NCBI GenBank assembly: GCA_023417955.1
Contig: JAEZDW010000402.1
Coordinates: 1 to 7,769 of the forward strand
DNA: 7,769 nucleotides
Source: Bacteroidota bacterium
GTDB taxonomy: Bacteria > Bacteroidota > Bacteroidia > Cytophagales > Cyclobacteriaceae
Reading direction: 5' to 3'
Shown here piece after piece: positions 1 through 6,964 of the stretch. The notes beneath the pieces were generated by a model. It ran no database searches and was not told where the DNA came from. It saw only the letters and a program-made list of their open reading frames with translations. Both the position numbers and the translations under genes were made by a program. The stretch's first letter is position 1. Each line of letters starts with the position of its first letter.

Positions 1-590
1 GGATTAATCTGATCCATACGACGGCTTCCGACCTTGATCTGATCATCAAAGACCTCAGCGATCTCCTTGATCTGCGGAACACCCCCCACCAGGTACGTGA
101 ACTGGTAAACCTGGAGGAGGAGTGGGCCCGAAGCAGGAACCTGCTGCAGGATGGACTTACAGGTTCGGAGCAGATTATCACCAACTTTGAGTTGCCGGAG
201 TTTGTGACAGTGCGACCGATTATTCAGAGTATCTTCTATAATTTGTTAAGCAACGCCATGAAGTTCCGCTCACCGGATCGCACGCTTCGTGTGGTAGCAT
301 CGAGCCGGATCGAAGATCGCAACGCTGTTCTCGAAGTGGTTGACAACGGGCTGGGCTTTAACACCGATCAGCATGCGTCGCAATTATTCAGGCTCTACAA
401 GCGATTTCATACGCACGTCGCCGGCAGAGGCCTCGGACTTTATCTGATCAAGTCACAACTCGAAGTTCTGCACGGCTCGGTAGACGTCGAGTCGCAACCG
501 GGGAAAGGGTCGCGCTTCCGCGTCGTTCTTCCGCTCGAAGTTGAAGAGCTGGTGATAAGGGCATCCGCCTCCAGCGAATCACGCGCTTGA
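1..590 (+). CDS. Sensor histidine kinase, C-terminal part (5'-truncated by window edge)
   Basis: The reading frame is open from base 3 and gives 195 residues before the TGA at 588-590. No internal ATG makes a sensible start, so the gene clearly begins outside the window. The first ~30 visible residues (SDLDLIIKDLSDLLDLR) look like the second helix of a dimerisation/phosphoacceptor domain; the phosphorylated His would lie just upstream and is not visible. The rest is a HATPase_c domain: N-box YNLLSN (residues 79-84), G1 box DNGLG (114-118), F-box FRLYKRFH (129-136) and G2 box GRGLGL (141-146). The ATP lid between F-box and G2 is short, as in many Bacteroidota PAS-type kinases. The protein ends soon after the ATPase domain, so no receiver is fused at the C-terminus. 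It should be the ATP-binding half of a cytoplasmic-facing sensor kinase; the signal and partner regulator are unknown. It converges on the lipoprotein gene with 25 bp between stops. Confidence 0.93.
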   Translation, partial: INLIHTTASDLDLIIKDLSDLLDLRNTPHQVRELVNLEEEWARSRNLLQDGLTGSEQIITNFELPEFVTVRPIIQSIFYNLLSNAMKFRSPDRTLRVVASSRIEDRNAVLEVVDNGLGFNTDQHASQLFRLYKRFHTHVAGRGLGLYLIKSQLEVLHGSVDVESQPGKGSRFRVVLPLEVEELVIRASASSESRA

Positions 591-615
591 TATCAACATA
601 ATTTCTCAGCGAATC

Positions 616-1701
616 TCACTTAATCAATACGGTTCCGATGGGCGTGTTGTGGCCGCAGTGATTCGTAAGAAAAATGCTGTAAGAACAATCCACCGTTAGA
701 ATTGCCGTCGGTATTGAGAACTTGATTAACTCTGCGTTGGGAACAATTTCAAATTCCTGCGTTGATCCACAACCTGTTGGCGAGGTGGGCGAAATTACTC
801 CGGACTGGAACATCATGTAGGAGCCCCTAATCTCCCACACTACGGTTTCGTCATTGGTTTTTGACACGGTACTTTCACAGTCGTGGCAGGCAAACGTCGC
901 CTTTTTGAGTTTGGCAATGTACAATTCGCGGCTGGCCTCCTTCATTGTTCCATTAAAGTAGAACCTGAAGGTTGCTTTGCGGGCATTGTCATAGCCGTCT
1001 ATTCCCATCGGGCAGCTCACGTCACTGAAGATTTCAGGCAGTAGAACGAATGCCGGGCCATATTGCTTCGCGATTGATCTGAACTTGAATGGAACCACTT
1101 CGCCATTGACGGACAACCTTAGTTTGTCATGCCAGGGAGATTCTTTCTGATGAAGTCCCAGGACTCCGGCAGTGAGCAGCACGGAGTCACCGAGGGTATG
1201 GTAATTAGGATCGCCGAAGCCGCCATAATGATAACTGAACTTGCCGATATAGGGGAGACCTGTGAATTTTACGCCGGTCAGCTTTCCTTTCTTTCCTTTG
1301 GCAGTTACTTCGATGTCAACCGTTGAAGGGCCACACGATGGTTCACCAAAACTATTATAGGCAAAAGGTATCCGCACCTGCAGTTGTGTTTCGGATGCGG
1401 AGACAATTTCCAGATCCCCGCCGTCGGAAGTGTAATTAAGACTGCATGATGTGGGAGTAACATTCACAAACTTCACCAGGTTTTCAGACTTCGTTGTACT
1501 GAATCCTTCGCCTTTGATGGTGATCGTCTCACCCCAAAATTGCCACATGGTGGCTTCGGTTAACGTGAGCGTTCCTATACCTGGTCCTGGACCCGGTCCC
1601 GGGTTCGGTGAGGGATCAGGCTCCGAGCTGTCGGAGCAGGCTGCAATGAGGGCAATTAGTGCAATGCCTGGTCCGTGAATAGCAAACTTCAGACGCTTCA
1701 T
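616..1701 (-). CDS. Secreted lipoprotein with IPT/TIG-like domain, cysteine-rich
   Basis: This 361-residue protein starts with a short basic region (MKRLK), a hydrophobic stretch and a lipobox IAAC, so Cys22 is the predicted lipidated residue. An acidic/Ser stretch (SDSSEPD) follows and then a Pro-Gly linker (about residues 29-43), as is common in exported Bacteroidota lipoproteins. Residues about 44-148 resemble an IPT/TIG immunoglobulin-like fold: a strand, then GETITIKGEGFS, then strands ending in VDIEV. The remainder (150-361) is beta-rich and may hold one or two more divergent Ig-like modules; I do not recognise it. Eight cysteines besides Cys22 (86, 123, 230, 272, 275, 311, 339, 349) suggest disulfides in the periplasm or on the cell surface. 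The ATG at 1699-1701 is preceded by an A-rich tract and no Shine-Dalgarno, typical of Bacteroidota. It is divergent from the hybrid regulator and might be controlled by it. The binding partner is unknown; TIG modules are often structural or glycan-associated. Confidence 0.85.
   Translation of the reverse strand: MKRLKFAIHGPGIALIALIAACSDSSEPDPSPNPGPGPGPGIGTLTLTEATMWQFWGETITIKGEGFSTTKSENLVKFVNVTPTSCSLNYTSDGGDLEIVSASETQLQVRIPFAYNSFGEPSCGPSTVDIEVTAKGKKGKLTGVKFTGLPYIGKFSYHYGGFGDPNYHTLGDSVLLTAGVLGLHQKESPWHDKLRLSVNGEVVPFKFRSIAKQYGPAFVLLPEIFSDVSCPMGIDGYDNARKATFRFYFNGTMKEASRELYIAKLKKATFACHDCESTVSKTNDETVVWEIRGSYMMFQSGVISPTSPTGCGSTQEFEIVPNAELIKFSIPTAILTVDCSYSIFLTNHCGHNTPIGTVLIK
1579..1602 (-). repeat. 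Degenerate 6-bp tandem repeat encoding four Pro-Gly units
   Basis: Four consecutive hexamers on the minus strand (CCGGGA, CCGGGT, CCAGGA, CCAGGT) encode Pro-Gly four times in the linker after the lipidated cysteine of the lipoprotein. The copies differ at synonymous third positions, so the repeat is degenerate and less prone to slippage than a perfect one. The encoded stretch is likely a flexible or extended spacer that lifts the Ig-like part off the membrane. Confidence 0.8.
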
Positions 1702-1845
1702 AATACTTGTTTTTTGAATGATAAGGTAGGTCCGGGTGTGTCTGGGCGGCTATCGATTTCATATCAGATCGTGTTGTTTTCGTAACGCCTGAATACGAAC
1801 ACGCATTTTCGTTCGCGATTTCGACACAATCCGGACGCGGAATTG

Positions 1846-1853
1846 TATCTTTC
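1846..1853 (+). promoter_or_regulatory. Possible -7 promoter element for the hybrid regulator operon
   Basis: TATCTTTC matches the Bacteroidota -7 consensus TAnnTTTG at all but the last base. A TTTCG lies 22 bp upstream (1819-1823), a weak fit to the TTTG/TTG -33 element. The implied leader to the ATG at 1871 is only about ten bases. The assignment is weak, as a one-mismatch match is frequent by chance. Confidence 0.3.
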
Positions 1854-1870
1854 GATAAGACCTCCTCGTC

Positions 1871-4810
1871 ATGATCCGAACCCTGATCGTTGTCCTGGCG
1901 TTTTGCATGCTGGTAATGCCGGCACCTTTGAAGCTTGCTGCGCAGTCAGTGGAGGATGGGCGCGCGCAGATTGATCGCCTTCACGAACAAGCGCAGTCTC
2001 TGGTGAAGTCTGATTGGACTGCCGCAATTTCGGCGGAAGACTCCGCGATTAACCTTGCGAAAACCAGCGGCAATCCCGAATGGATAGCCCGGGCGTTCGG
2101 GAATGCCGGAGACCTTTACAGACATAACAACCACCTCCGTACGGCCTGCCTGTATTACGACAGTGCGGTGAATGCTGATCCAACATCGCAGACAGCGGGT
2201 GATTTTTACCTGCAAGCCGGAATCGCGCTGCAGCGCCTGATACGGTATGATACAGCAATAGAGACTCTTGATAAGGGCATAAAGCTCGTATCCGGCACCA
2301 GTGAGTCGTCGTCGGTGGAGGCAGCCCTTTACAACGCCCGGGGTAATGTATATCGTGAACAAAACAAATATCAGGAGGCGTTGCGCGATTACATTACGGC
2401 AACAAGGCTGTTTGAATCGACCAATGATTTGAAAGGACTCACGCAGCCATTGTCCAACATCGGCAACCTTCACAATCTGATGAACGAAACGGACAAGGCA
2501 CTCGAATATGCTCAACGAAGCCTTGAGGTAGCGCAGCAAGCCGGAGTACCGGCATCGGTGGCGTACTCGTACCGGTTGCTCGGGAGAATTTACCGCAAGC
2601 AGGGTAAGGCCGCGGAGGCGCTCGAAGCTTATGCAGGAGCAAACACTATTTTCGATTCGCTGAATGCCCGTCTTGAGATGGCGGAGACTTTCATAAGCAT
2701 TGGAAACATTCTCTTTGATCAGAAACGATTTTCGGACGCGTGGACAAACTATCAAGGTGCATTGACTACTGTTAAGGCCTTGCCGGACACGCTCCTCATG
2801 GCTTATGCGTATTCGGCGATAGGCCAAACGGCGATGTCGCTTGAGCGCTGGAAGGACGCGCAGGCTTACCTGGATACCACCCTGGTTATTGCAGGTCTCA
2901 AGGGCTTCGGGCCTTTGCGCATGGACGCGCTACAAGCGTTGAGCGAGATGTATGAAAAACTGGGCAATGACAAACTTGCGCTGCACTACTACCGAAACTT
3001 CATTTCGCTCAGGGACTCCGTTACAACAATACAAAACAGGAAAGATGCACTCGCCCTTGAAGCGCAATATCAAAGCGAAAAGAAAGACGACGCGATACGA
3101 ATTCTCAATGCGGAGAATGAGGTCAAGTCGTCGCAGCAGCAAATGCTTATTGTCGTCGCGGGTTTTATGCTGATTCTGGCAGTAGTCCTTTACAACAGAT
3201 ACCAGGTGAAAACGAAGGCGAATAAAAAATTACTCGAACTGGATGCCGTCAAGTCGCAATTCTTTACGAACATTTCTCATGAGTTGCGAACACCACTCAC
3301 GTTGATTATGGCTCCCTTGGAGCGGTACCTGAAAGACGAGGCTGACAGCGACAAGCGACGCCAGATGGATACCATGCTCAGGAATGCGAAACAGCTGCAC
3401 ATGCTCACAGAACAGATGCTGGATCTTGCAAAACTCGAGTCGGGAACGATGCCTTTACACCTTTCAATAAACGATGCAGCGGGTTTTGTGCGTCTGATCG
3501 CGGGCGCCTTCGAAACACTCGCAGAACAACGGGGTATTGACTTCAAATGCATTGTCGCTTCAAGTGTTCATCACGTTTGTTTCGATCGCGACAAGCTGGA
3601 AAAGATACTCAATAACCTGCTCTCGAATGCATTCAAGTTCACGCATGAAGGTGGCAGGATTGAACTTCGCGCATCGCAGCCTGATGGAGACTTTCAACTT
3701 GAGATAGTTGACACAGGCAGGGGGATTTCGCAAGATAAAATTGCGCACGTCTTTGAGCGCTTTTACCAGGCGCATTCAGAGCAATCACACGTGGCAGGTG
3801 CTGGCGTCGGACTGGCATTGGTGAAGGAACTTGCTGAAGTGCATCACGGCTCAGTGTCTGCAACAAGCGTCGACGGCGAGGGCTCCTGCTTTGTCGTGAG
3901 TGTGCCGGCTGATCCTGAATATTACGGACGGCGTGGCTTTGTTATCGAACAGGCTGACTCTGCAGCAATCAACATCACTAATGCTTATATCGAAGATCGG
4001 ATATCACTGCCTTCCGATGGCAGTGAACCTCAACCGCTTGTTCTGGTGGCTGAGGATCACCCCGAAATGGGCGCGTTTATTGGTGACTTGCTGCGCCCCG
4101 GGTATCGCGTAGAGGTCGTTTCAAATGGGAGACTTGCCCTTGAGCGAGCACGACAGACAGTACCGGATATTGTTATTAGCGACTGGATGATGCCTGAAAT
4201 GGACGGCAGGACCTTCTGCGCGGAAATGAGGCAGAATGATGCGACGTCACACATACCCGTTTTGATGTTGACGGCGCGTGCCGATCTCGCCAGTAAGCTT
4301 GAGGGGTTTGTCACAGGCGTGGATGACTACCTTACCAAGCCTTTCAACGGTGAAGAACTGGTTGCCCGTGTTGACAACCTTATTGCGCAACGCGCCCGCT
4401 TACGACGTGCATTCTCACGTAACGTCGTCCTGAAGCCATCAAACATTCCGGTTACATCCCGTGACGAAACTTTCCTTACCCGACTAATGGCATGCATTGA
4501 GCAGCGCCATTCCGATCCTAAATTTGGTATTGATGAACTCGCTAACGAAATGGCAATGAGCCGTATGCAATTGCACCGAAAACTGAAGGCGATTACGGAT
4601 CAGTCACCGGGCGAACTGCTGCGAACATTCAGACTTGAAAAGGCCAGGGTCTTGTTGATGTCAGGGCGAACTGTCAGTGAAGTCTGTTTTGAAGTAGGAT
4701 TTAATAATGTGCCTCATTTCTCAAAAGCGTTTCGCGAGTTTACTGGTGAAACACCAACGGCATTCATCAAACATCAGTCAGAAGCAAATCAGCAGACCCA
4801 GGTACAATGA
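1871..4810 (+). CDS. Hybrid two-component system regulator: TPR sensor, histidine kinase, receiver and AraC-type output
   Basis: This 979-residue protein joins a whole phosphorelay to a transcription factor. In order: a signal peptide or N-terminal anchor (1-25, ending AAQS); about eight TPR helix pairs (71-384); a charged coiled-coil-like stretch (386-422); one membrane helix (425-441); a HisKA domain with FFTNISHELRTP and phosphoacceptor His470; HATPase_c with NNLLSN (581-586), DTGRG (614-618) and GAGVGL (643-648); a receiver with acidic pair Glu728/Asp729, phosphoacceptor Asp771 (SDWMMPEMDG), Thr801 and Lys823 (TKPF); and an AraC/HTH_18 domain (about 866-967). All key catalytic residues are present, so it should be functional. 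TPRs are expected in the periplasm and kinase plus DNA-binding domain in the cytoplasm. It differs from the beta-propeller (Y_Y_Y) polysaccharide-sensing hybrids in having TPRs as sensor, so its ligand cannot be read from sequence. The ATG at 1871 is chosen because it begins the signal peptide. The stop overlaps the next gene by 4 bp. Confidence 0.96.
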   Translation: MIRTLIVVLAFCMLVMPAPLKLAAQSVEDGRAQIDRLHEQAQSLVKSDWTAAISAEDSAINLAKTSGNPEWIARAFGNAGDLYRHNNHLRTACLYYDSAVNADPTSQTAGDFYLQAGIALQRLIRYDTAIETLDKGIKLVSGTSESSSVEAALYNARGNVYREQNKYQEALRDYITATRLFESTNDLKGLTQPLSNIGNLHNLMNETDKALEYAQRSLEVAQQAGVPASVAYSYRLLGRIYRKQGKAAEALEAYAGANTIFDSLNARLEMAETFISIGNILFDQKRFSDAWTNYQGALTTVKALPDTLLMAYAYSAIGQTAMSLERWKDAQAYLDTTLVIAGLKGFGPLRMDALQALSEMYEKLGNDKLALHYYRNFISLRDSVTTIQNRKDALALEAQYQSEKKDDAIRILNAENEVKSSQQQMLIVVAGFMLILAVVLYNRYQVKTKANKKLLELDAVKSQFFTNISHELRTPLTLIMAPLERYLKDEADSDKRRQMDTMLRNAKQLHMLTEQMLDLAKLESGTMPLHLSINDAAGFVRLIAGAFETLAEQRGIDFKCIVASSVHHVCFDRDKLEKILNNLLSNAFKFTHEGGRIELRASQPDGDFQLEIVDTGRGISQDKIAHVFERFYQAHSEQSHVAGAGVGLALVKELAEVHHGSVSATSVDGEGSCFVVSVPADPEYYGRRGFVIEQADSAAINITNAYIEDRISLPSDGSEPQPLVLVAEDHPEMGAFIGDLLRPGYRVEVVSNGRLALERARQTVPDIVISDWMMPEMDGRTFCAEMRQNDATSHIPVLMLTARADLASKLEGFVTGVDDYLTKPFNGEELVARVDNLIAQRARLRRAFSRNVVLKPSNIPVTSRDETFLTRLMACIEQRHSDPKFGIDELANEMAMSRMQLHRKLKAITDQSPGELLRTFRLEKARVLLMSGRTVSEVCFEVGFNNVPHFSKAFREFTGETPTAFIKHQSEANQQTQVQ

Positions 4811-5085
4811 TTAAACTACTACAGGTAATTAACGTTCTGATCATCATAATTAACGGTCTCGTATTTTTTATGCCCAAGAAACCGGTATCCGGTATGCACA
4901 CAAATGCAGCAGGAGGGTTGGCGCTGTTTGCATTGGCCATAGTTGTGGTCTTATTGCTGCATCTGATCTTGTTCATTGTTGCATCCGCCTATGGAAAGAC
5001 GTTGCTGCTCAAAGTTCTGACAGCAATCATCATACCCGTTTCACTTGTGTTTTGGTATGTCATCGGACCGACGGTAAGAATTTAG
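4807..5085 (+). CDS. Small three-helix membrane protein, translationally coupled to the hybrid regulator
   Basis: The 92-residue product is almost entirely hydrophobic with three predicted transmembrane helices (about 3-22, 36-60 and 66-87). A short polar loop containing PKKPVSGMHTNAAGG joins helices 1 and 2, and a single Lys-containing turn (AYGKT) joins helices 2 and 3. It has no signal peptidase site and no recognisable catalytic motif; I do not recognise the family. Its ATG at 4807 overlaps the TGA of the regulator gene in an ATGA, which usually means translational coupling. That position suggests a job tied to the sensor kinase, such as a membrane partner, modulator or stability factor, but this is inference from context. 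It could equally be an unrelated envelope protein that shares the transcript. Coding status is supported by the overlap, the length and the clean membrane-protein pattern. Confidence 0.82.
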   Translation: MIKLLQVINVLIIIINGLVFFMPKKPVSGMHTNAAGGLALFALAIVVVLLLHLILFIVASAYGKTLLLKVLTAIIIPVSLVFWYVIGPTVRI

Positions 5086-5108
5086 AATAATCCCTTGTCG
5101 AAAATTTC

Positions 5109-6071
5109 ATGAAGGCAGTTGTTTATAAGCATTACGGAACATCTGATGTATTGTCTGTTCAGGAAAGAGAAACACCTGTACCGAAAGATGGAGAAGTATT
5201 GATACGGGTGCATGCAGCTTCCATCAATTCGTGGGATTGGGATATGATTCGGGGTAAGCCATGGATTGTGAGGATGTGGGGACTACTTCAACCCACCCAT
5301 CAAATTCCTGGTGCGGATATCGCGGGGGTGGTGGTGGCAACTGGTTCCGGATGCACGCGTTTCAAGTCTGGCGACGAAGTCTATGGCGATCTGAACGAAG
5401 TAGGCTGGGGCGGTTTTGCCGAATACGTCTCAGTGCCGGAAAAATGGCTCGTTCCAAAACCGGCGTTCATCACGTTCGAAGAAGCGGCGGCTATACCCCA
5501 GGCCGGGCTGATGGCCCTCCAGGCAGTGCGCGACAAAGGCGAGCTGCGTGCTGGTCAACACATGTTGATAATTGGTGCAGGCGGGGGTGTGGGTACGTTT
5601 GCTATTCAACTCGCACGTGCAGTTGGCGGAATTGTAACCGCAGTCGATGCTGAGTCAAAACTGGATATGCTCACTTCATTAGGCGCAGACGATGTGGTGG
5701 ACTATCGCAGGACTGACATCACGACTACAGGGAAGAAATTTGATTTGATTGTTGATGTGGTTGCGCGGCATCCCCCAGGAACATATAAACGAATGCTGAA
5801 TCGTGGCGGAAAATTTCTGATGATAGGCGGCACGATGCGCGCGATCTTTCAAACTATGGCATTCGGAAAATTGATATCGGACAAGGAAAGACACGTCGGC
5901 ATGCTCACATACAGGACAAATAAAGGACTCGACGATTTTGAAACACTGCTCAAAGATGGCAAAGTCCGGGTAGTTGTGGACCGTGTTTTTCCAATGGCGG
6001 AAATCCGGGAGGCGTTTCGGTATTATGCGACTGCCGCGTTTAGAGGAAAGGTTGTTATTTCGATGCGTTAA
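5109..6071 (+). CDS. Zinc-independent medium-chain NAD(P)-dependent oxidoreductase (quinone oxidoreductase-like)
   Basis: The 320-residue product has the MDR superfamily layout. The N-terminal GroES-like domain (MKAVVYKHYG, then IPGADIAGVVVATG at about 67-79 and FKSGDEVYGD at 85-94) is followed by a Rossmann domain with GAGGGVG (156-162), an acidic residue after the second strand (Asp180) and SLGADDVVDYR (190-200). The catalytic Cys/His zinc ligands and the four-Cys structural zinc lobe are absent, placing it with the quinone oxidoreductase/enoyl reductase branch rather than true alcohol dehydrogenases. It is probably a soluble cytoplasmic enzyme reducing a quinone, enone or aldehyde with NADPH or NADH. 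Asp180 leans toward NAD(H), but cofactor choice is not certain. Length is normal for the family. It starts 23 bp after the small membrane protein gene, with no terminator between, so co-transcription is likely. Confidence 0.92.
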   Translation: MKAVVYKHYGTSDVLSVQERETPVPKDGEVLIRVHAASINSWDWDMIRGKPWIVRMWGLLQPTHQIPGADIAGVVVATGSGCTRFKSGDEVYGDLNEVGWGGFAEYVSVPEKWLVPKPAFITFEEAAAIPQAGLMALQAVRDKGELRAGQHMLIIGAGGGVGTFAIQLARAVGGIVTAVDAESKLDMLTSLGADDVVDYRRTDITTTGKKFDLIVDVVARHPPGTYKRMLNRGGKFLMIGGTMRAIFQTMAFGKLISDKERHVGMLTYRTNKGLDDFETLLKDGKVRVVVDRVFPMAEIREAFRYYATAAFRGKVVISMR

Positions 6072-6112
6072 ACAAGCTTGAGGAATCGAATATTATTGCG
6101 TAATTCGTTTTC

Positions 6113-6940
6113 ATGGTAGACTCCTCCGACAATTGCCTGAACTGCGGTACCCCGCTTGCCGGAAAGTTTTGTTACGAGTGCGGACAAAAGAAAATCGAGG
6201 AAAAGGAACGCACGATCCGGCATTTCATCTATCAGTTTTTTGGCGCGGCTTTCTTTCTTGAGAACAACGTATTCAAGAATCTCTGGTTGTTATTATCGAA
6301 ACCGGGGTTTCTTGCCGCTGAATACCTCGAGGGCCGCAGGAAACGTTACATGACTCCGTTGAGTTTGTTCCTGCTTATAAACCTCGTTTACTTTTTTGCT
6401 GTACATCTGTCAGATTTGAATCTGTCTCTGCGTGAACAACTGTTCCAACCACAACACAGCGGTCTCGCCAATGCTATGGTAAAACATCGTCTGGCTGCCA
6501 GAGAAACAACATTGGATGCGTATCAGAAACAGTACGATGGTCAGTCTACCGCAATTAGTAAGACAGTAATCATTTTGCATGCACCGGTAATGGCGTTATT
6601 GCTTGCGGCAATCTATTTCCGAAAGCGTTATTACTTTACGGATCACATCGTGTTTTCAGTTTACATCATTGCCTTCGTTATGCTGTTGAGCATCCTGGCG
6701 AATGTGGTCCTGAAAGTTCTGGTTAACAGCGGGATAATTGAAGCGCAGGTATTTTTCCCGATCTACGGCTGGTTATTCCTGATCGCGTTTCCTGCCTATT
6801 TCGCGATCGCGATCAAACGCTTCTACCGCGAGTCCTGGGTTTGGACAATTATAAAGACTATTCCTGTACTAGCCTCATTCATCGCTGCGCACTTCGTTTA
6901 CCGTACGCTGTTATTTCTTATTGTGTTTTGGACAACCTAG
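6113..6940 (+). CDS. DUF3667-type membrane protein with N-terminal zinc ribbon
   Basis: The 275-residue product begins with a zinc-ribbon-like module, CxxCG (Cys8, Cys11) and CxxCGQKK (Cys20, Cys23). A conserved-looking amphipathic stretch follows (RTIRHFIYQFF, then LLSKPGFLAAEYLEGRRKRYMTPLSLFLLIN), which is the hallmark I associate with DUF3667 proteins of Bacteroidota. About five membrane helices follow (81-99, 151-169, 177-201, 211-233 and 245-272), with a polar segment of roughly 50 residues between the first two. The zinc ribbon lies on the cytoplasmic side if the positive-inside rule holds, because RKRY and KRYY flank helices. The family has no established function that I know of. The gene starts 41 bp after the oxidoreductase and is the last in the co-directional series. 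Family assignment rests on motif memory, not a search. Confidence 0.85.
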   Translation: MVDSSDNCLNCGTPLAGKFCYECGQKKIEEKERTIRHFIYQFFGAAFFLENNVFKNLWLLLSKPGFLAAEYLEGRRKRYMTPLSLFLLINLVYFFAVHLSDLNLSLREQLFQPQHSGLANAMVKHRLAARETTLDAYQKQYDGQSTAISKTVIILHAPVMALLLAAIYFRKRYYFTDHIVFSVYIIAFVMLLSILANVVLKVLVNSGIIEAQVFFPIYGWLFLIAFPAYFAIAIKRFYRESWVWTIIKTIPVLASFIAAHFVYRTLLFLIVFWTT

Positions 6941-6948
6941 CGCAGTTC

Positions 6949-6964
6949 GCACTCCTACGAGTGC
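6949..6964. other. Hairpin at the convergence of the DUF3667 and DinB-like genes
   Basis: GCACTC (6949-6954) and GAGTGC (6959-6964) form a perfect 6-bp stem with a 4-base loop. The loop contains the TAG stop of the minus-strand DinB-like gene (6955-6957), and the left arm lies between the two stops. No U-tract follows on either strand, so it is not a canonical intrinsic terminator. It could still protect 3' ends or slow polymerase, or be chance. Confidence 0.4.

Noticed and set aside
572..615. 9-bp direct repeat CAGCGAATC at 572-580 and 607-615
   Set aside because: Too short, one copy is coding, and no insertion or att-site structure accompanies it.
1451..1678. Plus-strand frame with a Pro-Gly rich end
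   Set aside because: It is the antisense of the lipoprotein; the PG stretch arises because the GGNCCN-type repeat reads as Pro-Gly on both strands.
1946..2827. Long minus-strand open frame (293 codons) inside the hybrid regulator gene
   Set aside because: It lies wholly opposite the TPR-coding region, has no domain pattern and is rich in Arg and Cys as expected of an antisense shadow.
6091..6098. TATTATTG as a -7 promoter element before the DUF3667 gene
   Set aside because: One mismatch to TAnnTTTG and no -33 element at proper spacing; expected by chance in AT-rich sequence.
6087..6107. CGAAT/ATTCG inverted repeat followed by TTTTC before the DUF3667 gene
   Set aside because: Only 5 AT-rich base pairs with an 11-base loop; too weak for a terminator.
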